Source of the DNA: Papilionanthe hookeriana x Papilionanthe teres
Lineage: Eukaryota; Streptophyta; Magnoliopsida; Asparagales; Orchidaceae
DNA: 64,000 bases
Direction: 5' to 3'
Assembly: GCA_022702705.1 (NCBI GenBank)
Contig: CM040430.1
Span: 71,251,982 to 71,315,981, forward strand
Shown here: piece after piece, positions 11,538 through 22,889 of the stretch
Layout of the letters: the number at the start of each line of letters is the position of its first letter
Position numbering within the stretch: the stretch's first letter is position 1
The notes under the pieces: generated by a model
Told to the model about the DNA's origin: nothing
Databases searched by the model: none
What the model saw: the letters and a program-made list of their open reading frames with translations, nothing else
Program-made: the position numbers and the translations under genes

Positions 11538-12369
11538 GAATGTTTTTATTTTTATTTGTTTAGTGTTCTTGTGTGTTATGTTTAGTGTGTTTAGTGCTTA
11601 TATATTAACTGAGCCTGATGATGTGATGTTTACATCCTAAAGATGTATACTTATCATTTTGAGATTAAAGTCTCTTGTATTTAGAGAATTTCATCCTCTA
11701 TGTGTGGATGAAAATTCTAGTATTGTATTAAATGTTATGTTTGTTTTAATATAAGTTTGTGTTTTTGTGAAATTTGTGTGGAATCAATGGTTATTAAATT
11801 TTGATTTGCAATATTGAAGATCTATGTGGGGAGAAATAATTATTTTTGAGTAATTAAGGGTGATTAACCAAGTGATTTAGTGCATATACCATTATTATGA
11901 AATTTGGGTATTGGCGGCTAAGCGCCAAAGTGCCGGCGCTTAAGCGCAATATTTCGCGGCTAAGCACTGATAGTTCGCGCTTAGGCGCAAGTTCGCGAAA
12001 ATTGGTTCCCAATAGTTAAAAACCTGAAAATTCCATTTTTTTAAACTGCCGCATCGTCTTCAACCTACGGTCTATCACGAAAGAGAGGCTAGGGCATCAT
12101 ATTGTAGATCATTTAAGAGTTGATCTCAACAAAAAATGTTATATTTGGATTCCTTGTGGTAAGAGCACTACTCCTAAGTAAAATTTTTTATTTTCACCAT
12201 GTATTTTGAGTACATTATGGAAAATCTTGAAATCACTATTCATGGTGAAAATTTGAGGAAAAACTTGAAAAATTGCTTGGATTTAGTGAAAATATCTTTT
12301 GGAAGATAATTTAGCAAGTTTAGTTTGATTTTTGAATTTCTGGTGAATTTTTTTTGTGAATTTTTAGAG
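11538..12369 (+). other. Athila untranslated region with GC-rich dyads
   Basis: AT-rich, with no supported gene. At about 11910-11998 it has GGCGGCTAAGCGCC, GGCGCTTAAGCGC, GCGGCTAAGC and CGCGCTTAGGCGC, alternating near-complementary segments able to form stems. A pyrimidine-rich tract ending TTTTTAG lies at 12361-12367, just before the ATG at 12370, and resembles a 3' splice site. Confidence 0.45.
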
Positions 12370-13444
12370 ATGGCTCCAAAGTCAAAGCGTTCATGAGAAA
12401 GACGAAGTTTGATTCTGACAAATTTGTTAGTTTGAGGGTTGAGAAACGATATGTTGATGCAATGCAGTCACGTAAGTTGATTCCTGAGCAAGTGTTTAGC
12501 AAACCAGGAGAGGTGATTAAAGAAATGATTGCTAGAAGGAACTGGGAAAATTACTATTGCTTCTCCGTTGTTGCTGTTGTTTCCGTGGTTCGAGAATTTT
12601 ATGCAAATTTGCCTGCTGTAGAAGAAAATCATGTGATGGTTAGGAGGAATGAAGTTAATTTTTCTTCTGGGGCAATCAATTCTTTTTATCGACTACCTCC
12701 TGACATGTTTTGTTTTTATTCTAACTATCATCCTACGGAAGAAGAGTTAGATGAGATCATGGAATTTTGACTGATGGAAGAGGGTTATGAAAAATTACAA
12801 GTGATAGAAGAGTGAACTTTCCTGCTAGTGAAGTAACGAGAGAAAGAGCTGTGTTGAACCATTGTATTCAGCAAGGGAAGCCTATTGACATAGGAGGTAT
12901 AATTTTTTATTATGTTTTGAACAGTGCTAGATCCACCACTACTGTAGGTATGGGATTTCTTTCCTTGATTCATTCACTATGTGAATGATCTGGAGTGAAG
13001 TTTGAAACCTGGGAAGAGGTACTTCAGCCATTGAGACCTATTATAAGTGTAAACGTTGGTGCTGACACTGTACATTCAGAGTTTGGTTGGAGAGGAGAAT
13101 TTGGTAGGGCTTCTACTGCTTCTGCTTCTGTTGCATCTACTTCTCGTGCTTCTACATCACGTGCATCATCATCTACTGATTCACATACTGGTTTATTAAG
13201 AAAATTTTTAAAAAAAGTGAGTTTTACTCGTGAGCATGTTAGAGATATTGATGGTAAAATGGACAATGTAGAAAGATATATTGTGAAACACGATGATTAT
13301 GAGGAGAGTTATCAGCAATATTTGGATAGACTGATTAGAGGTGATCAGAGTGCTGAGATGCTACCTCATCTATTCTACATACCTTATGTACCATCTAGGG
13401 ATTGGAACGAGCAGGATGATGATGATGATGAGGATGATGAGTAG
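12370..13444 (+). pseudogene. Athila env-like / plant transposon protein ORF, broken
   Basis: This is the third ORF typical of Athila elements. Its product has been called env-like by position, and its function is unproven. The likely start is the ATG at 12370 (MAPKSKR), a common Athila start, followed by a one-base shift into the frame open from 12393. Recognisable parts are FVSLRVEKRYVDAM, SVVREFYANL and INSFYRLP, characteristic of the putative plant transposon protein domain. A further shift near 12790 and a TGA near 12986 break it. The C-terminal part (12995-13444) has a Ser/Thr/Ala-rich linker (about 13105-13190), a probable coiled coil and an Asp/Glu tail. I see no clear signal peptide or transmembrane segment in the surviving reading. 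Confidence 0.72.
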
Positions 13445-14939
13445 ATTTGTATTATTTGTTTTTATTATGATGTTATTGTTATTGATGTTTGTTTTTTCTA
13501 GTGTTTTGTTTGATGATTGCATTATGATGTGAACCTTGATAATATGCAGATTGTAGTTACACTATTTATCTGTTATGCATATTCAGGTATTGTTGTTGTT
13601 TTATTGTGGATTTGTATGTTGCTTTGTGATAGTGTGTATTAGTAAATGTTTTAATGTGTATGTTATGTCAGAGTTTTTAATAGTGTGTATCTTAATTCAA
13701 ACACTGTTAGGAGATTATAAACCACTATTGGGAACTTCTACTTAGGAAACTAAATGTTTAAAATTTTTCAAATTCCACTATCATATGTTATCTGTATCAG
13801 TGTGTTATTTTAGTTGGTGTGTATTTGTTTTGAAAACCTCCACTACTGTAGAAGTCTTCTGAAATTTTTACTTTTCTTATTAAAAAAAAATCTAAAAAAC
13901 TAAATTTGATTTCATTTTACTCCTGTTATTTAAATTGTTATACTTGCATATTAGGATATTAAAAATTCCTCCAAGCATGATATGTTGGTTTTTATTTCTC
14001 ACCCATATATAATTTCTTATGCTAAAATGTTTTATCGTAATTAAAAAAATTAATGTTTGGGGGGGAATTTTAAAAACAAAGATTTTTCAAAAACCTAAAA
14101 TTTTATTTGATTCTTAAGAATACTTAAAAATAAATCTTATTTTTGATTGAGAATAATTATGTACATGAAGTTATATTAGGGGAACAAAATTTTGAATATA
14201 GAAATGAATAAAAGAATTTAGTTAAAATTTATAGTAATCATGAAAAACTTAAAGTTAAAATTTTCTTAATGAAGAAGTGTTAAATAAAGTTAAACTCTCT
14301 TTAGTAAGAAGTTTTGTATTTTTGGATAAATAGAAGATTTGACTTTTATTCTTCAAAGCTTAAATTTCTTTTATTGAAGAATAATTTTCAAATATTATTA
14401 TTATGATTTTTAAGTGAAAGAGGTATATCTGACCTTTATTTTAAATGGAAGGGTGAAATTCAAAATCATTAAAGGTCTATCCAGATATAGTAATACTTGT
14501 CCTTATAAAAAAAAGAGTGAAAAATAGTATATGAAAAGGGAGGAGAAGCTTGAGGATTTAAGGGTTTAATCAAAAATTGGTTTCATACCTAAAATTTAAG
14601 ATATAAGTTCAGAGAAAATCTAAAGCTTAAGGTTATAATATAGTAAGTAAAATTATTATTCAAATAAAGATTTTTAAGTGAGAAAAATAAGTGTTTCAGT
14701 CCTATATTTTAAAGAATCTACAAATATTTTTGAATTAGATAGAAACTTATATTTGTCATTTTCCTTTACTTAAGAACTTTCTAAACTTTAAGTTGGTTTT
14801 AATTACAGAAATTGTTTCTAAATTGGACTATTCCATTTCTAGAACAAAATTTTGTTATCTTCCTAATAAACTCATTATATAATTTACATGCTAAAATGTT
14901 CTATGAGATTAATTGTCACTTGAGGACAAGTAACATTTT
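13445..14939 (+). other. Athila 3' untranslated region
   Basis: Very AT-rich with no gene. A purine-rich run with seven G (TGTTTGGGGGGGAA, 14053-14066) resembles the true polypurine tract and may be a secondary plus-strand primer site. ORFs here are short and of low complexity. Confidence 0.5.
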
Positions 14940-14954
14940 AAGTTTGGGGGATTT
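14939..14954 (+). other. Athila polypurine tract
   Basis: AAGTTTGGGGGATTT lies directly before the TGATAC start of the 3' LTR. This form is standard for Athila elements and primes plus-strand DNA. Confidence 0.75.
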
Positions 14955-16820
14955 TGATACACCTAAAATATATAGTATTTTTATGCACACTTTTATACCT
15001 ATTTTTAATGATATTGCACTTTAAGGGAAGGTATTTTGTGTTTTTCTTGCAGGTATGATGAAAATGGATGGTCATGATGAAAGGAGCAAAGTTGGATCAA
15101 ATTTGGAGGAGAAATAATGAAAAAATCAAAATTTTGGCATTGGCGGCTAAGCGTCGCTGGGCCGGCGCTTAGTCGCCACAGTTAAAAATTGAAATCTTCA
15201 TGTTTTTGGCGCCAATTTCAAAGGGGATGGGATGCAACTCTTGGTGGTAACTACCATAACTTCCTTTGGGCGGCAAGTTTGAATGAAGGGGTGTGTTCCT
15301 TGTTAGATACATTGAATTTGGACACATTTTGAAGAGACACCAAGGCACCTTTTTGTTTACTATTTAAAGAGAGTCTTAGGAATGACTAAGTGCTCTTCCA
15401 TTGCATTTTGGAGGATTTTTTTACTGTTCTTCCACTGCTCTTCCACTTACATTTTGAAGAGAGTTTTTACAGTATTTTACTTTTATTTTGTAAGAGTTTT
15501 TATTAAGAGTAATAGTAGAGAGTAGAAAGGAGAAAAGGGTCAGAGTGAAGTCTTCTTCTTCCCACTTCTTTTCTTTCTTTTATTTAAGTTTTTATTGAAG
15601 TCTGAAGTCTATATTCTGAGTCATCGGAGTTGGGAGACTTGTTCTGAGGAGTAGTTTAGCGAAGAGTCAAAGTTTCAGAGGAACTTCCTTAGTCTTGTGG
15701 AGAGGATTTTCAGATAAGTGTTTACTTTTAATCTTTTTATTAATACTTGCTTTCGTTTGTTATTTTTCTTATTATTTTTAATTTCAAATCAATGTGTTTT
15801 TTAATTTTCTCAATGCATTCTGAGTAGTTTACTTTATCTTTTTCTTTCTTAAATGGAGAAGTAATTAATTTATAAAGAATTGTTGTGGAAAGTATAAGTG
15901 TTTAAAAGTTGGAAGAAGCTGTGAAGATTGATTCTAAAAACTTTGTTTACTTCTTAAATTGGCCTGTTAAGTTGTAAAATTTCTTGAGATTTGTAAGATC
16001 CAATGCGGTATTGTCTCATAAAAGTTAGTAAGAATCACATGCAATTATATGTGTGAGAATTGTAGTCCATATAATTGAACGTAATACTAGAAGATATTTT
16101 TATGGAAGGGAGTAAAATTAGAGGATTTTAGAAAGACAAGCTAAAACCTCCTAATTTGGTTTGAAGTTTTGAGTTTTGTTATGAGAAGTTAGCCCCCAGA
16201 TGGTGGGAATCGAGGGAACTCTAGAGTGAGAGACTGGTATCTTCCCAGCCTAACCATGTTCAAAATAATAAAAATTTCAAATTAACCTATGTTCTTTATA
16301 GAACCAAGTAAGGGTAAAGAACACATTTGCTTCTATCTGTCACACTAAATTTAAATACTTCCACAACAATACTTTAAGAATTATTACTACTTCATAAAAG
16401 GAAAGAAAAAAATATTCTAGTTAATAGTATTTTACATACAATGTTTTTTTAGTTATTATAATTTTAATTTTTTTCTTAACATTTTATTAAGAAAATTTCA
16501 AAAGACAAATCAACTTTCAGAACCTTTCAAAATCAACACATACTTTCAAAAGCCATAACAAAATGTTAAAAAAATAATTTTTCTGATTTCTTTAAAGATT
16601 TTACATTTTTCCTGTGGGTTCGATATCTCGGGGCTTAATCAGAAAGTCCAATATTACTTGATAAACGATACGTATATTTGCGTAGTATCCCATATTATAA
16701 AATCATAATTTTCATATTTAAAATCATCAGCACATTTATCCAGTGGAGTCAAGTTTTTGGCGCTGTTGTATTTACCGGACGGTACCAAATTTTTGGCGTT
16801 GTTGCATTTATCGGGGATCA
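14955..16820 (+). repeat. Athila 3' LTR
   Basis: It begins TGATACACC after the polypurine tract and ends GGGGATCA, 1866 bp. The last 190 bp match the 5' remnant (5004-5194). It contains a GC-rich dyad (about 15143-15180), a TATA-like motif (15361-15369), and two PBS-like units inside U5 (about 16753-16812). TSDs cannot be checked, because the 5' end is outside the window. Confidence 0.82.
15361..15369 (+). promoter_or_regulatory. Putative TATA box of Athila LTR
   Basis: TATTTAAAG lies about 405 bp into the LTR, followed by CT-rich sequence suitable for initiation. It is the best TATA candidate seen in this LTR. Confidence 0.4.
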
Positions 16821-18765
16821 AGAGATGAATAGTGATCTAAAGAGAGCAAACCATCCTTCATTCACCATGTCATTTAAGATTTTGTGAGAGGATGATACAT
16901 AAACCTTCTTTTTTCTTATTTTTTAAAATTTAGTATTTATGAAATCCTCCCATGATGTAATGGTGATCCAAGCCAAGGCTTCCTTTCATTGGATTACTCA
17001 TGAGGCATAGGAGACAACCCTTAAGATGGTCGACCACCTCATCTTAACGAAGAAGGTGAATCATGCCTTGAAATGAGGGGATCATGCCACTTCAAAAAAA
17101 TGTCATGATTAGCTTTAACCCATGGTTTACCATGATGGCTAATGGGTTTGTCGTGTGTTGGTTTATGTCACGATGGGTTTACTGTGTCATAGGTGACTCA
17201 TTAATGACCCCCCCTAACTTAATTTTGATTTAAAAAAAAATAAATCATGGAATTTTATGTCACATGTGTTGTCATGGAATAAAATCCATTACATGGTTGT
17301 TTATCATAATTCCAATTTTTAATTAATTATGCAATTAGTCAAAAAAATTGGAAATTACATTTTAGCCAATAAATTAATCAAAATAATTATTGGAATTAAT
17401 TATTTGATTAAATTTTCTCAATTTTGGTTCAAAATTGGGCATTTTAACAAAATTTGATTAATGTTAACTAGGGTTGACCAATATTGACCTAGGTTGACCC
17501 AGTTTGGCCAATTCTAGTTCAAGGGTGTCTAATGTGACTCATCCAATCTTTTCATGGTTGGGTTAGCAATAAATGTCCATAAGTTTTATCATTATGGGTT
17601 TAATTTGGTCATGTTGACCAATTGTAGAGTTTAGGCTGACCAATAGTAAATATGGTAACTTTTGGGTTCTACATTGGTCATCATGACCAATGTTGTCTTG
17701 ATTAGGTCAATGTTTGATTATAAGTCCAATATGGTGGTCATAAAGTCAAAGGTTGATCCGTTTTGTCAGTGTAATGGTCATTGGGTCAAGGATTGACCAG
17801 TTTGATTAAAGTTAACCATTTGGGTCAAAGGTTGACCAGTTTGGTCAATATGGTGGTCATTGGGTCAAGGGTTGACCAGTTTGACCAATGTTGACCATTT
17901 GGGTCAAAGGTTGATCAGTTTGGTCAATGTGGTGGTCATTGGGACAAGGATTGACCAGTTTAACCAAAGTTGACCATTTGGGTTAAAGGTTGAAAAGTTT
18001 GGTCAATGTGTTGGACATTGGGTCAAGGATTGACTTCAGTTTGGTCAATGTGATGGTCATTAGGTCAAGGATTGACCAGTTTGACAAAAGTTGACCATTT
18101 GGGTTAAAGGATGACCATTTTGGTCAATGTGGTGGTCATTGAGTCAAGGATTGACCAGTTTGACCAAAGTTCACCATTTGGGTGATCAAAGGTTGACCAG
18201 TTTGGTCAATGTGGCAGTCATTGGGTCAAGGATTGACCAGTTTAACCAATATTGATCATTTGGGTCAAATGTTGATCATATTAAAATATGTCATTACTGA
18301 TTTGATCATTTTAGGATGTCATTAAGATTTGGGTTAAAAATGATTTATAGGGTCTTACCCTAAACATTAGTGTTTAGTGTCCATTAGTGAGATTTAAGAA
18401 GTCAACAATGAAATATTTCCAATCTTAAGCTGATTTTGAAATAATCCTCACAAAAGAGAGGTCAACAAGAGATATAAGGCATAACTTTATATAATAGTGC
18501 TTTCAAGGGTAGTTTTTCAGATATAATTAACTATGAAGAATCCCTCCCATAGAGATACCAGAACTAAAAAAAATAAATTTTATTTTACAACTGTGATATA
18601 AAGAAATATTTTTGATTCTGTAGAGCCATAAATTCATCATCTAAATGATTAGATCTATTCTAAGGTAATATTTTCATCTTTTGAAATAATATATTATTCT
18701 TTGAATGTCATACATGATAGATATAAATCTTTTGAGGTCTATGGTGACTTTTACAATAAAGAAAC
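16821..18765 (-). repeat. Truncated inverted Tat-type LTR fragment
   Basis: There are no genes. On the minus strand the order is a GTCAAC/GGTCAA repeat region, then AT-rich TTAATTAA-type sequence, then a passage around CATGAGG, the same order as the U3 of Tat-2 on the plus strand (18766-21250). Similarity is weak at base level, so this is a distant relative or an old copy. The repeat array is at about 17460-18280. Tat-2 is inserted at its right edge. Confidence 0.45.
17460..18280. repeat. GGTCAA/TTGACC-rich tandem array
   Basis: About ten imperfect units of roughly 80 bp, built on GGTCAAGGATTGACCAG and GTTGACCATTTGGGTCAA. Each unit carries several TTGACC motifs on both strands. It is related in content, but opposite in orientation, to the array at 18766-20640. 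Confidence 0.7.
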
Positions 18766-20640
18766 TGTTGACCTCATTTTACAATGAGTCAATAACCTTA
18801 TGACCTAAAAAGTCAACATTGGTCAAAATGGTCAAACCAGAACTAATGACCTACCCTGTTGACCCCATAGGTCACCCTTTTGACCTAAAAAGTCAACATT
18901 GGTCAAAATGGTGAAACCAGACCCAATGACCAACCCTGTTGACCCCATAGGTCAACCTTTTGACCTAAAAAATCAACATTGGTCAAAATGGCCAAACCAT
19001 ACCTAATGACCAACCCTGTTGACCCCATAGGTCAACCTTTTGACCTAAAAAGTCAACATTGGTCAAAATGGTCAAACCAGACCCAATGACCAACCACCGT
19101 TGACCCCATAGGTCGACCTTAAGACCTAAAAAGTCAACTTTGGTCAAACCGGTCGAACTGGACCCGATGACCAACCCTGTTGACCCCATAGGTCAACCTT
19201 ATGACCTAAAAGTCAAATTTGGTCAAGCCGGTCAAACCGGACCCGGTGACCAACCACCATTGACCCTACAGGTCAACCTTATGACCTAAAAGTCAACTTT
19301 GGTCAAAATGGTCGAACCGGACCCGATGACCGACCCTGTTGACCCCATAGGTCACCCTTTCGACCTAAAAAGTCAACTTTGGTCAAGCTGGTCAAACCGG
19401 ACCTAATGACTACCCCGTTGACCCCATAAGTCGACCTTATGACCTAAAAAGTCAACTTTGGTCAAACCGGACCCAATGACCTACCCTGTTGACCCCATAG
19501 GTCAACCTTATGACCTAAAAAGTCAACTTTGGTCAAATTGGTCAAACCAGACCTAATTACCTACCCTATTGACCCCATAGGTCACCTTTTTGACCTAAAA
19601 AGTCAACATTGGTCAAATTGGTCAAACCAGACCTAATGACCTACCTTGTTGACCCCATAGGTCAACCTTATGACCTAAAAAGTCAACTTTAGTCAAACTG
19701 GTCAAACCGAACCCAGTGACCAACCCTGTTGACCCCATAAGTCAACCTTATGACCTAAAAAGTCAACTTTGGTCAAAATGGTCGAACCGGACCCAGTGAC
19801 CGACCACGTTGACCCCATAGGTCACCCTTTCGACCTAACAAGTCGACTTTGGTCAGCCGGTCAAACCGGACCTAATGACTACCTGTTGACCCCATAGGTC
19901 AAACTTATGACCTAAAAAGTCAACTTTGGTCAAATTGGTCAAACCGGACCTAATGACCTACCACCGTTGACCCCATAGAGTCGACCTTATGACCTAAAAA
20001 GTCAAATTTGGTCAGCCGATCAAACTAGACCTAATGACCTACCTCGTCGACCCCATAGGTCAACCTTATGACCTAAAAAGTCAACTTTGGTCAAATTGGT
20101 CAAACCGGACCTAATGACCTACCATGTTGACCCCATAGGTCAACCTTATGACCTAAAAAGTCAACTTTGGTCAAACTGGTTAAACCAGACCTAATGACCT
20201 ACCCTGTTGACCTCATAAGTCAACCTTATGACCTAAAAAGTCAACTTTGGTCAAATTGGTCAAACCATACCTAATGACCTACCCTGTTGACCCATAGGTC
20301 ACCTTTTTGACCTAAAAAGTCAACATTGGTCAAAATGGTCAAACCAGACCTAATAACTGCCTCAGTTGACCCCATAGGTCACCCTTATAACCTAAAAAGC
20401 CAACTTTAGTCAAATTGGTCAAACCAGACCTAATGACCTACCCTGTTGACCCCATAGGTCAACCTTATGACCTAAAAAGTCAACTTTGGTTAAACTGGTC
20501 AAACCAGACGCAGTGACCAACCCTGTTGACCCCATAGGTCAACCTTATGACCTAAAAAGTCAACTTTGGTCAAATTGGTCAAACCAGACCTAATGACCAA
20601 CCCTGTTGACCCTTAAGTCAACCCTTTCACCCAATGACAC
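18766..20640 (+). repeat. 80-bp W-box-rich tandem array in Tat-2 U3
   Basis: About 23 units of 80 bp, each of the form GTTGACCCCATAGGTCAACC, then TATGACCTAAAAAGTCAAC, then TTTGGTCAAATTGGTCAAACC. Every unit contains roughly four to six TTGACC or TTGACT motifs counting both strands, the core recognised by plant WRKY factors. The array lies 0.9-2.8 kb upstream of the TATA box, inside U3. Confidence 0.85.
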
Positions 20641-21574
20641 ATTTAAAGCCCCACAATGACAATATCACAAGTACGGGACATTTTGAAATTAAATTGATCA
20701 ATTTGGGCTGACTTAAGTCAACCCATGTCAAAATTAGTCAACACCTATCTATTTTGATTAAAATAGATAAAAATGAAATAAAAACAACAAAATTAATCAA
20801 ATAATTAATTTCAAAATTATTTTAATTAATTAAAATGATTAATGATTTAATTTTTAATATTTTAATTAAATGACATAATTAATTAAAATAAAAATTAAAT
20901 TAAAATCATAAAATCACAAAAATGATAAAATTAATCAATTAATAAAATTGAAATTATTTTCAATTAATAAATTGATTAATAAAATATTTTCCAGCAATTT
21001 TAATTAATAAAATAATTAATTAAAATGGGAAATTAAAAAGAAATGAAATGACATATAACTTCTCATAATTAATTAGGCTAAATTCATCTTAAGGCTTAAT
21101 TAACACATAATTAAGCCCACATTAAGACCACTTAGCCATGGGTTAATACCCATCATGATGCATGGGGTGAGGTATCACTCTCTCCTTCACTCTAAGCCTC
21201 ATTTAGCCATGAGGTGGCCGGCCAACATGAGGCCTCACCTCCCACCTCCCACCTCCCAAGCCACCCAATGGAAGGAAAACCATGCATGAAACCCCCCTTA
21301 CCATGGTTAGAAGCAATGATGAGGGATAAGCTTGTGTTTCACCATTTGCCAAGCTTAAGAGATGAGGTGTAAGCTCCCTAAGAAGAGTAGAGGCAGCTCA
21401 CCATGCACCTCTTACATGAGCCAATGGGTGAGAGACAAAACAATGGAAATCATCATGGAAAACTTAGGGAGAAGCATCGATGCCTATCTTCGACCAATTT
21501 CTTCACCCAATGGGCTGATAGAGGAGGTAACTACACCCCAGAACCTCCTAAGTTAAGCCATAACCTCCCCTTGC
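20641..21574 (+). other. Tat-2 U3 between array and TATA box
   Basis: AT-rich TTAATTAA-type sequence (20690-21070) followed by a more mixed promoter-proximal stretch with CATGAGG and CCTCCCACCTCC motifs. A 64-codon ORF here is conserved in the other LTR only because the LTRs are copies; I do not treat it as a gene. Confidence 0.5.
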
Positions 21575-21582
21575 TATAAATA
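21575..21582 (+). promoter_or_regulatory. TATA box of Tat-2 5' LTR
   Basis: TATAAATA occurs in TTGCTATAAATAGGACCCC, a strong plant TATA context. The same sequence is kept at 42342-42349 in the 3' LTR. Transcription should start about 30 bp downstream, near 21605-21615, setting the U3/R boundary. Confidence 0.7.
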
Positions 21583-22105
21583 GGACCCCATGGCCGAACC
21601 TAGCAAGAAAAAGAAAAAATTTAGGGAGAACTATGAGCTGCCCAAATCCACTCGCTCCCAACATAAAAAGTCTTCCTAAGAGTCTCAGTAATCTTTTAGG
21701 ATCAAATCCAAGCCATAGTTTGAGCCTATTTGAGCCAATTTGACCAAATTTCAAAAACAGCCCAAATTAGGTACTTCTTCAAAATTCCTCCCTAAGCTCG
21801 ACTTCTGGATCAAATTGCTGCAAGCAATAACTTTCTATTGAGTCCTAGAAGGCAACCATAAGGTCTCGATCTAGCTTGATTTGCTTGTGGCAAAGGTATG
21901 GAATTTTTCTTTACAAAATAAATCATATTTTCGACATATCATGTGTTATACTAGCCCAGAAGTGTATCATCACCATATGGATGTATACTTCTCATCTAGA
22001 TGATCATTTAAAAAAAAATCACTCAATTTCATAAAGAAATGAGTGAGATATTGATGTTTAAAGTTTAATGGTTCGAAATAATTTGAATTTTTATCCGAAT
22101 TATCT

Positions 22106-22240
22106 CGGCCGTCCGATCCCGCGCCTTAGGGATGGACGGCGGGGATGATTCCCCGCGGTGTCCGCTGTTCGGCTCCCGCAGCGGATCCTCCCGCTCGTTC
22201 GACGCGTACGAGGACACGCGTCGAACGGCGGTGAGTTGGC
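22106..22240 (+). other. GC-rich hairpin island in Tat-2 leader
   Basis: Four consecutive near-perfect hairpins lie in an AT-rich LTR. The first (22108-22140) pairs GCCGTCC with GGACGGC and has an inner ATCCC/GGGAT. The second (22139-22156) pairs GCGGGGA with TCCCCGC over a 4-base loop. The third (22161-22185) pairs TCCGCTG with CAGCGGA. The fourth (22196-22227) pairs CGTTCGACGCGT with ACGCGTCGAACG over 8 bases. It lies about 500 nt into the predicted transcript, and a copy is at 42874-43010. Confidence 0.7.
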
Positions 22241-22889
22241 GGCGGGATTTAATAAAAAAATCCCTTAAAACTTTAAAAACTTCAAAAATCCATACCTTTT
22301 GATCCAGAGCTCATAAAAATAAAATAAAAATACCTCTGGAAAGCTCTTGAAGAGGAGAAAATTATGAGATCAAAATCATAATTTTCTTCTCAGTATTTAA
22401 TTTTTAATTAATTAAATACTCTCTGGAGTATTTTAATTATTAAAAATTATTTATAAATAAAAAACTTATGAAACTTTGAGGCATTTATCTTTATGTTCTT
22501 AGGAACCTTCCATAATTTTTCCAAGGACAGAAAACATGCCTAGAACACTTTTCTTTAATTTTCAAGTTTCTTTATAATTATTTCAAATAATAATTATAAA
22601 AATTGAAATTTAGGGAAAATAAAAATGCGAATGGCTAGAAATGATAGGGCAACAGACAATAACCCTAAGAAAATTATTTCTAAGTCATAGAAATCATTTT
22701 GAATGGTATTTTGAAATTTAGGGTTAAAATTCTTTATTAATTAAATAATTTTAATCCTAAAAATACCACTTTATAAATTTAACCTATTTTCATCAACAAT
22801 TATAGTTTGAAAATGGTTTTAGTCTATGATAGACTAATGAGAAATTTCACTTAAGTCTAAAATAACCAAATTGGACTTAACTAAATTTA

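Larger units (their letters stand above)
5004..16820 (+). mobile_element. Athila-lineage Ty3/gypsy retrotransposon, decayed
   Basis: The order of parts is: 5' LTR remnant, PBS resembling tRNA-Asp, gag, protease, RT, RNase H, integrase, small ORF, env-like ORF, polypurine tract, and a 1866-bp 3' LTR. The Gag sequence (RPLRDYVNP and QFGG near the start), the RT/integrase style, the GGGAGGCAACCC motif after integrase and an env-like ORF starting MAPK are all Athila hallmarks. The 5' LTR is cut at 5004 by Tat-1, with the rest presumably upstream of the window. There are at least eight in-frame stops and several frameshifts across the ORFs, so the copy cannot move by itself. Confidence 0.92.

Noticed and set aside
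16678..16887. ORF spanning the Athila 3' LTR end
   Set aside because: Crosses the LTR boundary into unrelated flank, so it is fortuitous.
18983..19189. Minus-strand ORF with repeated VDFLGLKVDLWGQ-type peptide
   Set aside because: It is a shadow of the 80-bp W-box array; the repeat peptide follows from the DNA repeat.
18766..20640. CRISPR-like direct repeats
   Set aside because: The units are contiguous and all alike with no unique spacers, inside an LTR of a plant retrotransposon.
21362..21556. 64-72-codon ORF conserved in both Tat-2 LTRs (also 42128-42346)
   Set aside because: It lies in U3 upstream of the TATA box and is conserved only because the LTRs are copies; no recognisable domain.
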